A program made the position numbers and the translations under genes. Source: Kwoniella bestiolae CBS 10118 (lineage: Eukaryota > Basidiomycota > Tremellomycetes > Tremellales > Cryptococcaceae). From it: a stretch of 64,000 bases of DNA. Under the pieces are notes generated by a model. The model was not told where the DNA came from. It was given only the letters and a program-made list of their open reading frames with translations, and searched no databases. The stretch is from contig NC_089241.1 of the NCBI RefSeq assembly GCF_000512585.2, forward strand, positions 1-64,000, written 5' to 3'. Every line of letters starts with the position of its first letter. Position 1 is the first letter of the stretch. Below, piece by piece: positions 32,945-44,820 of the stretch.

Positions 32945-34809
32945 TTAAAGAAGATACCTGAAACTGTAGTGATGGTCGCCGGTAACGCCCTGCTGGTCCA
33001 TGGTGTCCTTCTCCTCTTGGGTCATAGCTTCTCTTCTGGCATTTCTACTTCTCCAGATGTACCATTCGAGGGTTAAGCACAAGAGACCCACTATCCAGAA
33101 TGCCAACGATGCTGAGTGACCCAGGAGATATCTGGGAGCATTGTTGGAACGATAGATCTGACCAGCAATTCTGTCCGCGCAGGCAAAAGAAGAACATAGT
33201 CAGCTACGTGAGCTGGTATATGATACAACAAACTCGGAATCAGCTCACATTCCACCTATATTACCGAAAGTCTGTTGTAGGCCGACACTAGTGGATCTCT
33301 TTCGGTACCCAGCGATGTTTTGACCAAGCCAGGTTATATGCAGCCCGACGGCTATATAGATACCCATTCCGGCCAGGAAACATCCAGCCAATCTGGCTCC
33401 CACTCCATGGCTGACAGAGATCAAAATGACGTAGCCGGCTGTGGTGAAGATGCCCAGGGGCATGATGAGCCAGTACCGGATAGAGTAACGGTCTGATACA
33501 AGGGCACCGAACAAATATACGACAGCGGCAACTAATGAACAATTAGCTCGTCTGAAATCATCCGAAACAGTTCCGAATGATGACCTACCAAAGTATACTG
33601 GCGCAGTGATAGCTTGCGAACTGACTGCAGAGAAACCGAGCTCTTTGATGATAACGACAAGAAAAGTAGCCTATGGCTCAAGGGTTCAGCGCGTAGCAAT
33701 TGGATATATAAGGGAGACCAAACTCACGAATCCATACAAGCAAACATCGAAGCACATCTGGATGAATCCGGACAGGTAGACAACTGGGTCGGTGAGAGCC
33801 TTTCGAATCTCGATCCAAGAGAATCCAGTATCTTGACTGTAGGCCGCCTCTTGAGCTTCACGAACCTTCATGAGGAACATCTGTCGCTCATCCAGGTACC
33901 TTGCGTCTTCATACTTGTCAGGGATGAAGAAAGCCACGATAAAGCCAACTCCGATGGTTAACGCCCCTTCGATGATGAATAACCATCTCCATCTGCGACA
34001 TATCTGAGTCAGCGCTGACATCGTCTTGCCGTTTCGAGGTGCTGTATCGCTCACCCAGCAATACCATGTAGCCCGTTCATCTTGAGGAAACCAGTAGCCT
34101 GAGGTGACGCCATCAGTAAGGGTCGGGCAGGCGCTGGATCTTCGCGTGAATGACTTACAATGAGGCCCCCAACGACACCAGAGATCGCGGACGCGATGAA
34201 CAAATAACACATCCTCAACCCGAGTTCGCACCGTTGATAAAAGGTGGTCATGTACAGGAAGAGGCAAGGAGAAAGTGCCGCTTCACACATGCCCAGAAGG
34301 AGTCGACAGGCAATGACTGTACCATAGCTCTTGGCAAAGCCGTTACCCAGAACTGTTGCACCCCATACTACGATGACGATTGGAATGAGACGCGACGGTC
34401 TGAGTGTACGGAGGAGCACAGTGGCTGGTGTCTCAAAGAGTACATAGGTAACGTAAAAGATCGAGGTGGCAAGCGACAGCCCATTGGCCGGGAAGTGCAG
34501 GTCCTTCGTCATTCCTCCGACAGCAGCGTTTCCTATGGATGAACGTGAGCACGTTGATGACAGGCGAGATCAATGTTAGTTCTCACCGATGTTCGCTCTG
34601 TCAAGGAACGCAATCAAATACAGGATCATTACGACGGGAGCGATGTGGAAATCGAGGTTGCGGAGCAGCTTTCTTGTCTCGGCCGGATCGATCTTGTAGT
34701 CGGCGAGATTGTCGCCCGAGTCATCGTACGCAGCTTCGTTAACCTCTGATTGGTCGACAAAGGGGGGACCTTGAGCAAGAGTCTTCTCGGCACCATTATA
34801 GTCGGACAT
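32945..34809 (-). CDS. MFS transporter, anion:cation symporter (allantoate permease) family
   Basis: Starts at ATG 34809 (MSDYNGAEKTLAQGPPFVDQ) and ends at TAA 32947-32945. The N-terminus carries AETRKLLRNLDFHIAPVV and LYLIAFLDRANIG, the TM1 motif of the Dal5/ACS family. Then come FYVTYVLFETPATVLLRTLRPSR, ACRLLLGMCEAALSPCLFLY, WRWLFIIEGALTIGVGFIVAFF, FGALVSDRYSIRYWLI and GLHITWLGQNIAGYRKRST. The tail is short and ends HHYSFRYLL. About 490 residues over some eight exons. It is a plasma-membrane carrier, probably for a carboxylate substrate or product of the pathway. It is divergent from the dehydrogenase at 35205 across a promoter with two CGG motifs. Confidence 0.92.
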
Positions 34810-34962
34810 TGCAAACGCTTCTTCTTCAAAGTTGATGGACTGTTGGTGGATGTTTCTTGTACATCAGCGAGGCAACACGCTGATGTATATGTATTCAGCC
34901 GAATGGTTCTTATCGGAGTTTCCCTAAGTCACTGGCAGCCAACCAGTGGGTCCGAGTTTTTA

Positions 34963-34977
34963 GCGGAATTCTAGCGG
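34963..34977 (+). promoter_or_regulatory. Cluster CGG motif, site 6
   Basis: GCGGAATTCTAGCGG, in the divergent promoter between the MFS transporter (ATG 34809) and the dehydrogenase (ATG 35205). Confidence 0.7.
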
Positions 34978-34990
34978 GCTGATTGCCTCG

Positions 34991-35005
34991 GCGGAAGTTT
35001 AGCGG
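34991..35005 (+). promoter_or_regulatory. Cluster CGG motif, site 7
   Basis: GCGGAAGTTTAGCGG, followed at once by another GCGGAAA half. It is separated from site 6 by 13 bp. Confidence 0.7.
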
Positions 35006-35204
35006 AGCGGAAATCACCCAGCAACAATCCAGTTTGGTACATGTATTGGCTAGGTACCACGTAAACCTTCGCACTTAACTGTTGCCACAAATAGCAGATC
35101 ATCCACTGTCTCCTCGGTTTTCTTTTCCTCAGTTTTCGCCATCCATCCTTGTGCATCTAATCATCCATAACATTCGATCTTAATCGTGATCTACAGCCTA
35201 CAAC

Positions 35205-36409
35205 ATGACCGAAATCACCAAATGGCCCTTGGACTTCCAACTGCCCCCTTCCGACCCGTCGCCATGTAAATCAAACGTGAAGAGTGAGAAGATCAAGCTT
35301 GTTGGATACATTGGACTTGGTCTTGCGGGAGGGCCAATGGCGGAGAACATCCCTAAGTGTTGGTGGCCGGTCACTTGGTTCCTTGGGAGTTCGCAGCCCG
35401 CTGATATCTGATTCGTAGATGGCTACAAGCTCCTTGTGACTGACGCGGATCGAAAGAAAGCTCAGGCATACGCGGAATCCCACGAAAATGTCGAGCTTGC
35501 TTCAGACTCAGCAGACGCCTTCCGAGAAGTGGACTGCCTCATCACTATGCTACCTAACGGACATGTGGTCAGGGAAGTACTACTCGGGGCCAAAGGAGTC
35601 GCTCCTCATTTAAAGAGGGGTGAGTTGGTCATTGAGTCGGGGCTCACACGAGATACTGATGTCGCCGCTTCGTAGGTACGGTCATCGTCGACACGTCTTC
35701 CTCCGATCCTATCAATACACAAAAGCTTCAGGCGGAGCTCAAAGAGCGTTTCGGCGTCCAGTTGGTAGATGCGCCTGTGACACAGATCAGAATGAGAGGG
35801 ATCAATGATGGAGAGGCAACTCTGATGATTGGGGGTGAGAAGGAGGCTGTCGATGAGGTGTTACCTGTTCTCAACACCATGGCACGATGGACTTTCAACA
35901 TGGGTGGACCCGGATCCGGACACGTCTGCAAAACTTTTAACAACTACATGACGGCAGCCGCCATCGCCGCTCTTAACGATTGTCTTGTTGTCGGTCACAA
36001 GATGGGGTTAGATCCAGTGAGTAAATATATCAAATCATAGACATGTTCCCGGATTGACGATGACCAAAAATATCAGGCTTTAATTACCGACGTTATGAAT
36101 GTGGGAACGGCTCGTAACTATGGTACTGCTCATTCCATCCGAGCCGAAGCCTTGACAAGGACATACGGCTCCGGCTTCGGACTGTACTTGATCGTCAAGG
36201 ATCTGGGAATCAACCTCGATCTGGCCACCCACCTCGGCCTTGACAACGAGCTCTCTCAGCTGGTTCACTCCAAGTTCAAAGATGCTCTTGACAAATGTGA
36301 CCCAGCAGCGGATTACACAGAATCGCTCAGAGTATGGGAGGAAAGAGCGGGAGTCAAACTCCCCACATACGAGAATCTCGGCGAAGCTCCCGAATGGAGA
36401 CCCTTTTAG
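35205..36409 (+). CDS. Beta-hydroxyacid dehydrogenase (3-hydroxyisobutyrate dehydrogenase-like)
   Basis: Starts at ATG 35205 (MTEITKWPLDFQLPPSDP) and ends at TAG 36407-36409. After a ~30-residue lead the NAD(P)-binding fold reads GYIGLGLAGGPMAENI (family GxGxMGxxMAxNL), then CLITMLPNGHVVREVLLG, GTVIVDTSSSDP, the substrate motif LVDAPVTQ in the place of DAPVSGG, and the catalytic Lys in GSGHVCKTFNNYM. The C-terminal helical domain ends LGEAPEWRPF. About 340 residues over four or five exons. It oxidises a 3-hydroxy acid, or reduces the semialdehyde, with NAD(P). The Gln-Ile-Arg after DAPVT departs from the Ser-Gly-Gly usual in the family, so substrate may be atypical. Confidence 0.88.
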
Positions 36410-36727
36410 AGCCGTCATAGTGTAGTAGAGAATGTTCCGTGGTCCTATGCATTATCTCGTTCATGGAATGACAGTGCGTCTCAGCGCACCTCAATGTTGC
36501 CGAGGAATCAGACTGTAATGCCTAAGATTCATGAACTGCATGGCGGAGGGGGGTACCTCGCTGCAGCACTTCAGGCGAGCGATCAACATTTTCGATCTCA
36601 CAGTGTACGCTGACGCCTAGATTAGCTAAAGATGAACATCTAGGCTTGATGATTGAGACAAGATAATGCATGCGAAAGATGTCCAGCATAGCCACATGAA
36701 TGCATGTCATCTACAACAGATTTCAAA

Positions 36728-38806
36728 TTAGGCGCCAAACGAGGCCTCCGCGGCTGTCCGCTCGGCCAGACTACCCCGGGGCTGCCAAATACCTTTAGAG
36801 AGCGCTGTGGCAGACTTGTCCTTCCTGTCGGACACTGGGCCCCATCCTCCGCCTCCAGGGGTCATAATGACAAGTCTATCCCCGGCCAACATTGGGACCG
36901 CAGCCTTCCCACCTAAATTTATGCGTCTAGACTTGACCGCCTTTTTGATCCAAGTATTGATACCGAGAGCTCCATCTTCCCCGCCTTTGCACCCGTATGG
37001 AGCCCTGGCTCGTCTTTCAGAAAGCATGGACACTTGGATGTCTTCGAGAAACTCGAGATCACGCACGACCCCATCTCCACCGTTGTGTTGACCTAGCCCT
37101 CCCGAATTTGGTCGATAACCAAATTGCCGAAGGATGACAGCTATCACGGAGCAGCCATCGTCAGGTCCTGAGCCAAATCACGCTGAATTCCACTCACGAT
37201 ATCTCCTCTCGAGGATTTCTGGATCGGTGATTCGAGTGTTAGTCATGTGGCAGCTGCGCGCAAGCCCTTCAGTACCGGATCACTGACTAAACGCTCAGTA
37301 CTCACTGCACTCCTGATGTCCCGTCCCAATCCGGACCGGCGCCACTGCCTCCCGCAATTGTCTCGTAATAGCCCCATCCTTTCTTGATGTCCCCAGTTAC
37401 AGGATCTTTTCCTCCAACCCCAAATGAGAGATTGTTGCAACAGCCTTGACTGGCTGCGCAGGCTTGGAAGGCTCTGAGCACAACGTCGGTGATTCTTTGA
37501 GAGGTGAGGACGTTCCCTGCGCATACCGCCGCTTCTGGCGAAGGGTTTAATAACGACTCCTCTGGGATCACGATGTCCAAGGGAACGAGACAACCTGCAT
37601 TCAACGGTATATCCTGGTTCACCATAGCTCGCATACTACCAACGCGATCAGTCACACTATTTGCATTCTTGTCGTCTGGTATATATGGACCCACCAGTAG
37701 ATGATCGCAGAATGTACGACTGACATAGGAGCATTGAGATTGCCTCGGACCTCGGGCCCTGTTCCAGTAAAATCAAACACCGCCGAGCCCGTTTCGGTAT
37801 CGATTGTAACCTCTAGAGAAATGGGCGTTCCATCATCAAGGTAGTCCACAGCTCGAAAAACCGAGGAGTTGGCTCTCTGAGCGGCTGCGAGCAGCATGTT
37901 GCGTACCGCTTGCTCGGCGTTTCTGCGATCGGAGTCAGCGATCTGGCTGTTTCATACTATATACGATCGTCACTCACTCTTGGATGAATTGCATATAACC
38001 ATGCACAGTGTCCAGTCCATGTTCCTCAACCAGCGCATGAATTAATTTGCTGCCCTTGTGGTTGGCGGCAATTTGCTGCATGGAGACGTTTAAGCCAGAC
38101 GATCATTGTGGTCCAGTCAGGAAGTGCTCACCGCTTTGATGTCACTCTCGACGTCCTTGTAGTTTCTACATCCACTGCTACCGGGATACCGGGCGGGCTC
38201 CTCAACCAATACTTGGTACAGTCCTTTCGCGTCGAATTTCCCTTCCGAGACCAACTTGAAAGATACGATCTCGGCGCCTTCCTCTTTCAGGCAGGTACTT
38301 GTGGCTGGCATCGATCCTCCGGTAATACCTCCGATATCCGAGTGATGAGCTCGAGAGGCTGTGAAGAATATGATTCGATCTTCGTTCCCCGGAGTTTCAT
38401 CGAAAATTGGAGTAATCACCGTGAGATCAGGTAGATGTGACCCGCCAGCTACTGGAGAGTTAGCCAGAAGAACATCCCCAGGTTTCAAGTCTTTGCCCAG
38501 CCGCGCGATTTGGAACTTGACGGCGAAACTCATCGAACCAAGATGGACAGGGATGAACGGCGCATTGGCGACGAGATTGCCCTGATGACTGAACAAGGCA
38601 CAGGAGTAATCAAGTCGTTCTTTAATATTCGTCGAAATGGAAGTTTGTTGAAGTGACCGGCCCATAGCCTCTGCTACCGACATGAAACGGTTCGCACTAA
38701 GAGCAGATAGCATCATTCGTCAACCATTATCCTGGTCACTCGTAAAGACTCACAATAAACTCAGTGTGATAGGGTCACACTTTAGATCAGTGGTGGTGGA
38801 TTTCAT
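36728..38806 (-). CDS. HyuB-type hydantoinase/5-oxoprolinase subunit B
   Basis: I place the start at ATG 38806: a first exon MKSTTTDLKCDPITLSL is spliced to FANRFMSVAEAMGRSLQQTS, matching the family's DPVTLEV...EMGxxLxRTS. Further family segments are NIKERLDYSCALFSHQGNLV, IPVHLGSMSFAV, GDVLLANSPVAGGSHLPD, ITPIF, ASRAHHSDIGGITGGSMPA, FTGTGPEVRGNLNAP, GGSGAGPDWDGTSGVQ, CHMTNTRITDPEILERR and the C-terminal MTPGGGGWGP. It ends at TAA 36730-36728. About 600 residues. Together with the A subunit this class hydrolyses 5-oxoproline or hydantoins using ATP. Divergent from the HyuA gene at 39193. Confidence 0.9.
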
Positions 38807-38990
38807 TTTCGTGTGATTGCCGTTGTTGCGAATGAGAAGGACGGTACCAGTTTGATGGTTGGTAGGGAGATAACCTCAAGGCGTCGATGAAGACAGTGCT
38901 GTCTTTATCTGGCTGTCACTGGCGATGCAAACATCAAAAAGATGTCAGGTATGCGTGTCGAAGACAGGCATTCTAAGTGGAACCTCATAG

Positions 38991-39005
38991 CCGCTCGATT
39001 TCCGC
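38991..39005 (-). promoter_or_regulatory. Cluster CGG motif, site 8
   Basis: The minus strand reads GCGGAAATCGAGCGG, in the divergent HyuB/HyuA promoter. Confidence 0.7.
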
Positions 39006-39022
39006 TCTCCGGCACCTATCAG

Positions 39023-39037
39023 GCGGAAGTTAGGCGG
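39023..39037 (+). promoter_or_regulatory. Cluster CGG motif, site 9
   Basis: GCGGAAGTTAGGCGG, 17 bp from site 8 and in the opposite orientation. Confidence 0.65.
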
Positions 39038-39192
39038 AATGTGGAAATCGTTACGCCCTTGTAGCATGATTTCGGAAATTCATGAGATCCATGATAATGC
39101 AATATATCTGCCGTCCAAGTTGCAAGTCAGATTGCATTTCACAAGCACCATCTCTTGACCAAGCATATTCGCATATTTTTACTCTGAGGAAG

Positions 39193-42100
39193 ATGACAAT
39201 CGCAGTACCAGACCATTCCATCCGGATCTCCATTGACCGGGTAAGTACTGCCTCGCCCATTGAGACACGCGCATCGGCTGATCCATCACCGCAACAGGGA
39301 GGTACTTTCACCGATGTTCATGCATCATGGATGGAGAAAGCCGGGGGGCAGCGCAAAGAGATGATTACAAAGCTGCTATCACAAGATCCGTCCAATTACA
39401 AAGATGCACCAACTGAGGGGATCAGAAGGATTTTGCAATCCGTCTTGGAGACTTCCTTGGAGCGTGGAAAACCGTTACCGACCGACAAGCTTGGTAAGTG
39501 AACTGAATGGATAGGATAACCTTGCCTGATCTGCCGATAACGGTGACTCCAATAGATACTGTCCGACTGAGTACTACCGTTGCCACCAACGCTTTACTTG
39601 AACGACAGGGCGCACGACACGCTCTGCTGATCACCAAAGGGTTCAAAGACCTCTTGAGCATCGGTAATCAAGCGCGACCTCGTATCTTCGACCTTAACAT
39701 CCAAAAACCGGGATCCTTGTATGGTGAAGTGGTTGAGGTAGACGAGCGTGTGACTTTGATTGGCTACACATCGAACCCCGACCAAAGGGAACATGCTATC
39801 ACCTTTGACGCTGATGGTAAACCTATCAAGCCTTATTCGGGACCTGGATCTCAAAACGGAGCAGTCGGTGTACAGGGACTCAGTGGCGAAGCTGTCCAGG
39901 TACTCAAGACAGTCGACGAAACAGAAGTCAGAAATGATCTGCAAAGGTTGTATGATCAAGGCTATCGTTCAGTGGCTGTTGTACTTGCCCATTCGTGAGT
40001 CAGACACATGTATCAAAAACGTCTAAGTAATCCCTGAAGCTGACATGAATAACATGGTCTCAGCTTTACTTATCCCGAGCACGAGCTGGCAGTGGGTCGT
40101 CTGGCAGAGAGCATTGGCTTCGAGCATATATCACTCTCGTCGCAGCTTGTTCCAATGATCCGTATGGTGCCCCGAGGCGTATCGACAACCGCGGACGCAT
40201 ATCTCACTCCCGTGCTCAGCGATTACCTTAATGGTTTCTATTCCGGCTTCCAAGGTGGCAGAGATGGAGATCTCAAAGTGGAGTTTATGAGCTCCGATGG
40301 TGGTCTGGTCGATCTCAAGGTGAGTTGGTGATATGAATCCTCTGACGAGATTTTCACAAGCTGATCAGATGCGTGAAGAATTTCACGGGGCTCAAATCAA
40401 TCCTGAGTGGACCTGCGGGAGGGGTAGTCGGATACGCGTTGACCAGCTGGGATGAGGAAGAACGAATCCCGATAATAGGGTGAGTTTAGCGGCTCTATAA
40501 GAAGCTTTGTTTCACCATCGTATCAAGGCTGACGGCTCACAGTTTCGATGTGGGAGGAACTTCGACCGATGTGTCTAGATTCGACGGCAGGTACGAGATC
40601 GTATATGAGACCACCACAGCTGGTATTTCAGTCCAGTCTCCGCAGTTGGACATCAACACAGTTGCAGCTGGTGGTGGATCGCGACTGTTCTATAGGAATG
40701 GAATGTTCAATGCAGGCCCTGAAAGTGCCGGAGCACACCCTGGGCCCGCGTGCTACCGGTCAGTTTGTGCTTAGCATAATCATATGGCAACCCACAGGAG
40801 CTGACATACGTGAACAGTAAGGGTGGCCCACTCGCTTTGACTGACGCGAACCTCATGCTCGGGCGTCTAGTCCCCTCGGTGTGAGTGCCGTCTCTGCGAT
40901 CTGCCTATATCCCACCGATGCTTACGTGACGCGAGAAGGTTTCCTCGATGCTTCGGTCCGGATGAGAACGAAGAGATCGACCCAGAGAGTTCTCGAAAGT
41001 CTTTCATTGAGCTTCAGGATCAGATTGTGGCCGCTACTGGCAATGACATCCCGCTCGACGATATGGTCTACGGTGAGCTTGCTCCTAAAATCTGTGGCGC
41101 AACAATTTACTGAGAATGCTTGCAGGCTTCGTGACCATTGCAAATGAGACCATGGCAAGACCCATCAGGACTTTGACCGAAGCGAGGGGTTTCGCAACAT
41201 CAAAACATATGTCAGTATAATACCCTCGCATGACCGCTTTTACCATGCTGACCCAACATCGTAAAAACACAGTCTGGCGTCTTTCGGAGGGGCCGGGGGT
41301 CAGCATGCATGCGAGATAGCTGAGAGTCTAGGAATGACTCGGGTGTTGATACATCGGTATTCATCAATTTTGTCCGCCTTTGGGTTGGCGTTGGCCGATC
41401 GGTGAGTGATATCGTATGGCATCGAAAGTGACCTTTTTCAGCTGAAGTCAAATCGAACTTGTTTCTCCTAGGGTATACGAGGAGCAAGAGCCATGTTCTG
41501 GTGTCTATCGAGATAATCAATCCCTCTTTGATGAAAGATTGGCTAGAATAGAGAAACGTGTGAAGGCTGAGCTGGAAAGTCAAGGGTTTGTGGACCAGCA
41601 GATCACAGGAGAAAGGTTGCTTCATATGAGGTTTGACGGTTCCGACACAGCTTTGATGATGTGAGTTTCTCGGCCTTGATGATTGATCGCCAGGCGGGAC
41701 CGAGCTAACTGTTTGCTTTTCGTGCATACTCAGCCCTGAACCCAAAGATGGTGATTTCGAAACCGCTTTCTTGCAAGCCTATAAAAGGGAGTTTGGTTTT
41801 GTGTTGGAAACACCTATCATCGTTGATGATTCGAAAGTATGTCTTAACTTCGTATTCCGAGGTTTTCTGCTTCGCTGACGCTTTGATAAAGGTGAAAGGT
41901 ACTGGAAAAGCGTTCTCTTTCGACGAAATATCGCCGCTGCAAGAGATCAAGCACCTGAAACTTACCGGTCCTTCCAAGAGCTTCTCGGTTCAAAGTGTTT
42001 TCGTATCGGCTCCTGGATCCACAAAAGGTAAACGTGTTGAAACGCCCGTGTACAAGCTTGATGAGCTGGAGGTGGGCTGTTCGATCGAGGGACCAGCTCT

Positions 42101-42275
42101 GATCATCGACGCGACCCAGACTATCTTTGTCAATCTGTAAGCAGTTTCCCCTTCATCTCTCCCATCAAGGCCAAGCTGATGAAGATGTTGTGTTTGTTTG
42201 CGGTACCTGTAATGTAGCACGTGGACGGCTGTGGTCACCTCTAGACACTTGTACATTAGCAGACCAGTGTCATAG
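39193..42275 (+). CDS. HyuA-type hydantoinase/5-oxoprolinase subunit A
   Basis: Starts at ATG 39193 (MTIAVPDHSIRISIDR). A 57-nt intron (39241-39297) precedes GGTFTDVHASW, the ATP-binding motif of the family. Then STTVATNALLERQGARHALLITKGFKDLL, RPRIFDLNI, HELAVGRLAESIGFEHISLSS, FMSSDGGL, SGPAGGVVGYA, IGFDVGGTSTDVSRFDG, PQLDINTVAAGGGSRLFY, ESAGAHPGPACYR, LASFGGAGGQHACEIAE and SILSAFGLALAD. A C-terminal jelly-roll-like part ends, after the last intron, at TAG 42273-42275 (TSRHLYISRPVS). About 750 residues. Fungal 5-oxoprolinases are usually one ~1300-residue chain with A and B fused. Here A and B are separate divergent genes, a bacterial-style split, although both carry introns. Confidence 0.91.
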
Positions 42276-42625
42276 ACAGATACTATGCAAAGCGTCGCAG
42301 TCACGGGTGTGAAATCATACAGACAAGGGGTTATCTTTAGTGTACATATGGTAAAGGTGTATTCATTTCTGCATTCCGCGTACATATTACTACATGAGCA
42401 TGTATAGCAAGTTTATTCTTTGACTACGGAAATTGCAGTCCCGCGTGTGGGCTGACGGTGAATGCATGCAGATGATCAAATTGATTGGACGCTCAAATCA
42501 CATGCAAAGATATCCCTGACGTGCGTATCGCGGACCATCTGTCGAATTCCCAATTGCTCAAACGCCTCAGAGAATCAAACATGCATGGTTTGCATAGTAC
42601 ATAACAATCACAAAACACAAATTAC

Positions 42626-43717
42626 TTATTGGTCCATGTCTTTGATCAGAAGATCGAGACACAGCATCTTGCCAGGGGCATGACCGATGGCGATCCCTTT
42701 CAAGTCTGGGCTACTCATAGCGACTAATTGAGGAGTGACTCCACAGCCCCAAAATACTGGGACTTCCCCTTCTTTGAGAACAGGCGCATCTCCAAAATCA
42801 GGCTTGTAGATATCGGAAATTCCCAGTCGCTTGGCCGCGTCTTTGCCCTATGTGGATATCGCACAGCGGCTGGTCAGCAGTCGACCACAGATGGCCATGA
42901 GCCAGACTTCGTCAGACCCAGGCTTATTTGAGTACTCACCCAAGCAACCGGTTCTCCGTGAGCCTGAATGTATGGTCGAGTAATATCCCTGACCCGCTCT
43001 ATATCTTCCAAGGGATATGGCCTCATGGAGACAACCATGTTGCCGGAGAAGACTATGACAATCGGAGTGGATTAGCATATGATCCAGATCTAGCATGGCA
43101 GATGTAGCATGCTTACTTCCTGAGGGGAAAAGAGCGATGTTGCTCTTATACATCGGGACATTCTTGCCGAGTTCCTGATGACGAGGCATCAAACCAGCAT
43201 CGGTCAGAGCTTGCTCGAAAGTGAAAGAACAGCCAACTTTTACAGCACAAATGTCAGATTAGTCATCATTGTCCCCAGACCAGACACGGGACTTACTGAG
43301 AAATGCCACACTGTCTTCTGTCCACCATTCTTTGCAATCTAATTGATCTTCTGCGACTGGTTTACCGTCCAGGTATCTGAGAGCGAGACTCAGCCGTTTG
43401 ACCGTTTCGGCATCCAGTATTCATGTATGAACATGAACTCACACATTGTATCCAGGGGCATCCGTTGTGACATCCCCGTCCTTTGCCAAAGAGGGGTCAA
43501 TCTGCGGGTTTCCGTGCGCAATGTTCTCACCTAAAAGTGGACATGAGACCGGATTCCTCTTGCACAAGCCTCTGAAGTCCTCAGCGTACTTCTTGGGGAT
43601 GATCAGGAGATTGGCCTGAACGTGAGCTGGACACAGGCCGGCGGTCGGTGCTTTGAGTTCACCAGCTCGTGAGGCTAAGCGGACATCGAGAGCTGTTTTG
43701 AGTGTCGTTCGAGTCAT
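42626..43717 (-). CDS. DUF1445 protein, D-glutamate cyclase-like
   Basis: Starts at ATG 43717 (MTRTTLKTALDVRLASRAGE) and ends at TAA 42628-42626. Hallmarks of the DUF1445/YcsI family in order: TAGLCPAHVQANLLIIPKKY, DFRGLCKRNPVSCPLLGE, DAPGYNV-YLDGKPV, VAFLVGCSFTFEQALTDAGL, KNVPMYKSNIALFPSG, NMVVSMRPYPLEDIERV, DFGDAPVLKEGEVPVFWGCGVTPQLV and GHAPGKMLCLDLL. About 300 residues in five exons. Mammalian DGLUCY, which contains this domain, interconverts D-glutamate and 5-oxo-D-proline. Bacterial homologues sit beside 5-oxoprolinase genes, as this one does. It is convergent with HyuA. Confidence 0.9.
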
Positions 43718-43885
43718 TATATTCTGGTGTGAAAGAGATTCGACAGGTATAGTGAGGAGCTGAAATATCAATAGCAGTGCCGTCTCGCACTATTTGTATC
43801 AGACGATATGTGTTTTGGAAGCACGACCAACACGCCGCTCAACCAGACTTACCTTGATACTGTGCCGGTAACAGAAGAGACCAGA

Positions 43886-43900
43886 GCGGAAATCTAGCGG
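43886..43900 (+). promoter_or_regulatory. Cluster CGG motif, site 10
   Basis: GCGGAAATCTAGCGG, 169 bp upstream of the DUF1445 gene's ATG. It is the last copy seen and marks the inner edge of the putative regulon. Confidence 0.7.
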
Positions 43901-44479
43901 ACATGCTGACTATTTCAGTTCTTACGTCAGAAAATTGATTGTAAACACAGTCCGCTCAAGCTCATGCAGCCCGAGGTGGTACTGGTCGCTTTCGATGCGT
44001 CACAGACTTGAAAATACCGATAGTGACCAGTGGCATACAAGGACAGTCGTCATAGACATAGTCATCGTTGATTCTGTCCAAACGTCAGTTTGAAATGAAT
44101 TCGGACTGATCAAGCCTGTTATGGTCAGACAATGACGCTGATTGCGACCGCTAATGACCACCGTGCGAAGCGCGAAGGAACGGCTGATGAGCCTGGGTCA
44201 GTGACACCCGATGCGATGGGTAGTCTCAAGGAACACTCTAACAGGACATTTGAAGAAGCAGATAGGATGGCGCGATTCGACTGGTCTGGATCATGGAGCT
44301 GGGAGAGAGGATGAGTCATTGTATGTTCCTGTAGCTGCTGATCAATTTAGGTCGATACAAACGAGATGAAACCAGGTTTGGAACGTCCATTTTAACAACC
44401 CCTTACCGTAAAGCTGAAGAAGGACGTGTGATGGGGTCATCTTGTGGGCTGATTTGGATGAACGACGTCTTCTTACCTG

Positions 44480-44820
44480 CTAATTACTCACTCATCTAAC
44501 ACTGCAGCTAGCAGAGCAAACGACATCGAGAAGTGTATCCAGTTTTTGTCGACCCGCTCGTCATTCGGCCAAACTTCTGATCCCAGTTTGAAGAGATAGT
44601 CACTCTGCCAACCCAAGTCCTGGACCCAGCTTTCCACGTTGTCCCGAATAACCAGTTCATGTCCTCAGTGATAGCTTATCCTTATCTTGCTGGTAAACGT
44701 GTTACGAGCGGCGAGCTCTCCCAGAGATTGAGAGCCGGACACGAAGACGGCATCGAAACGTGCTTCGATGGGTACTGTAAGCTTACCCGGCAAGGCACTC
44801 ATCGGGTTCTCATGATGCAT
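44480..44820 (-). pseudogene. Unrecognised gene remnant
   Basis: The minus strand reads two coding-like stretches in one frame. One contains PGKLTVPIEARFDAVFVSGS and ELAARNTF. Then comes a TGA, followed by GHELVIRDNVESWVQDLGWQ, an FKLGSEVWPND segment and FALLAAVLDE ending at a stop. Composition looks like real protein, but no family is recognised and no clear start or splice sites connect it. It may be a decayed gene or an unusual short gene with an intron across the stop. The rest of 43901-45284 shows nothing else I can support. Confidence 0.35.
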
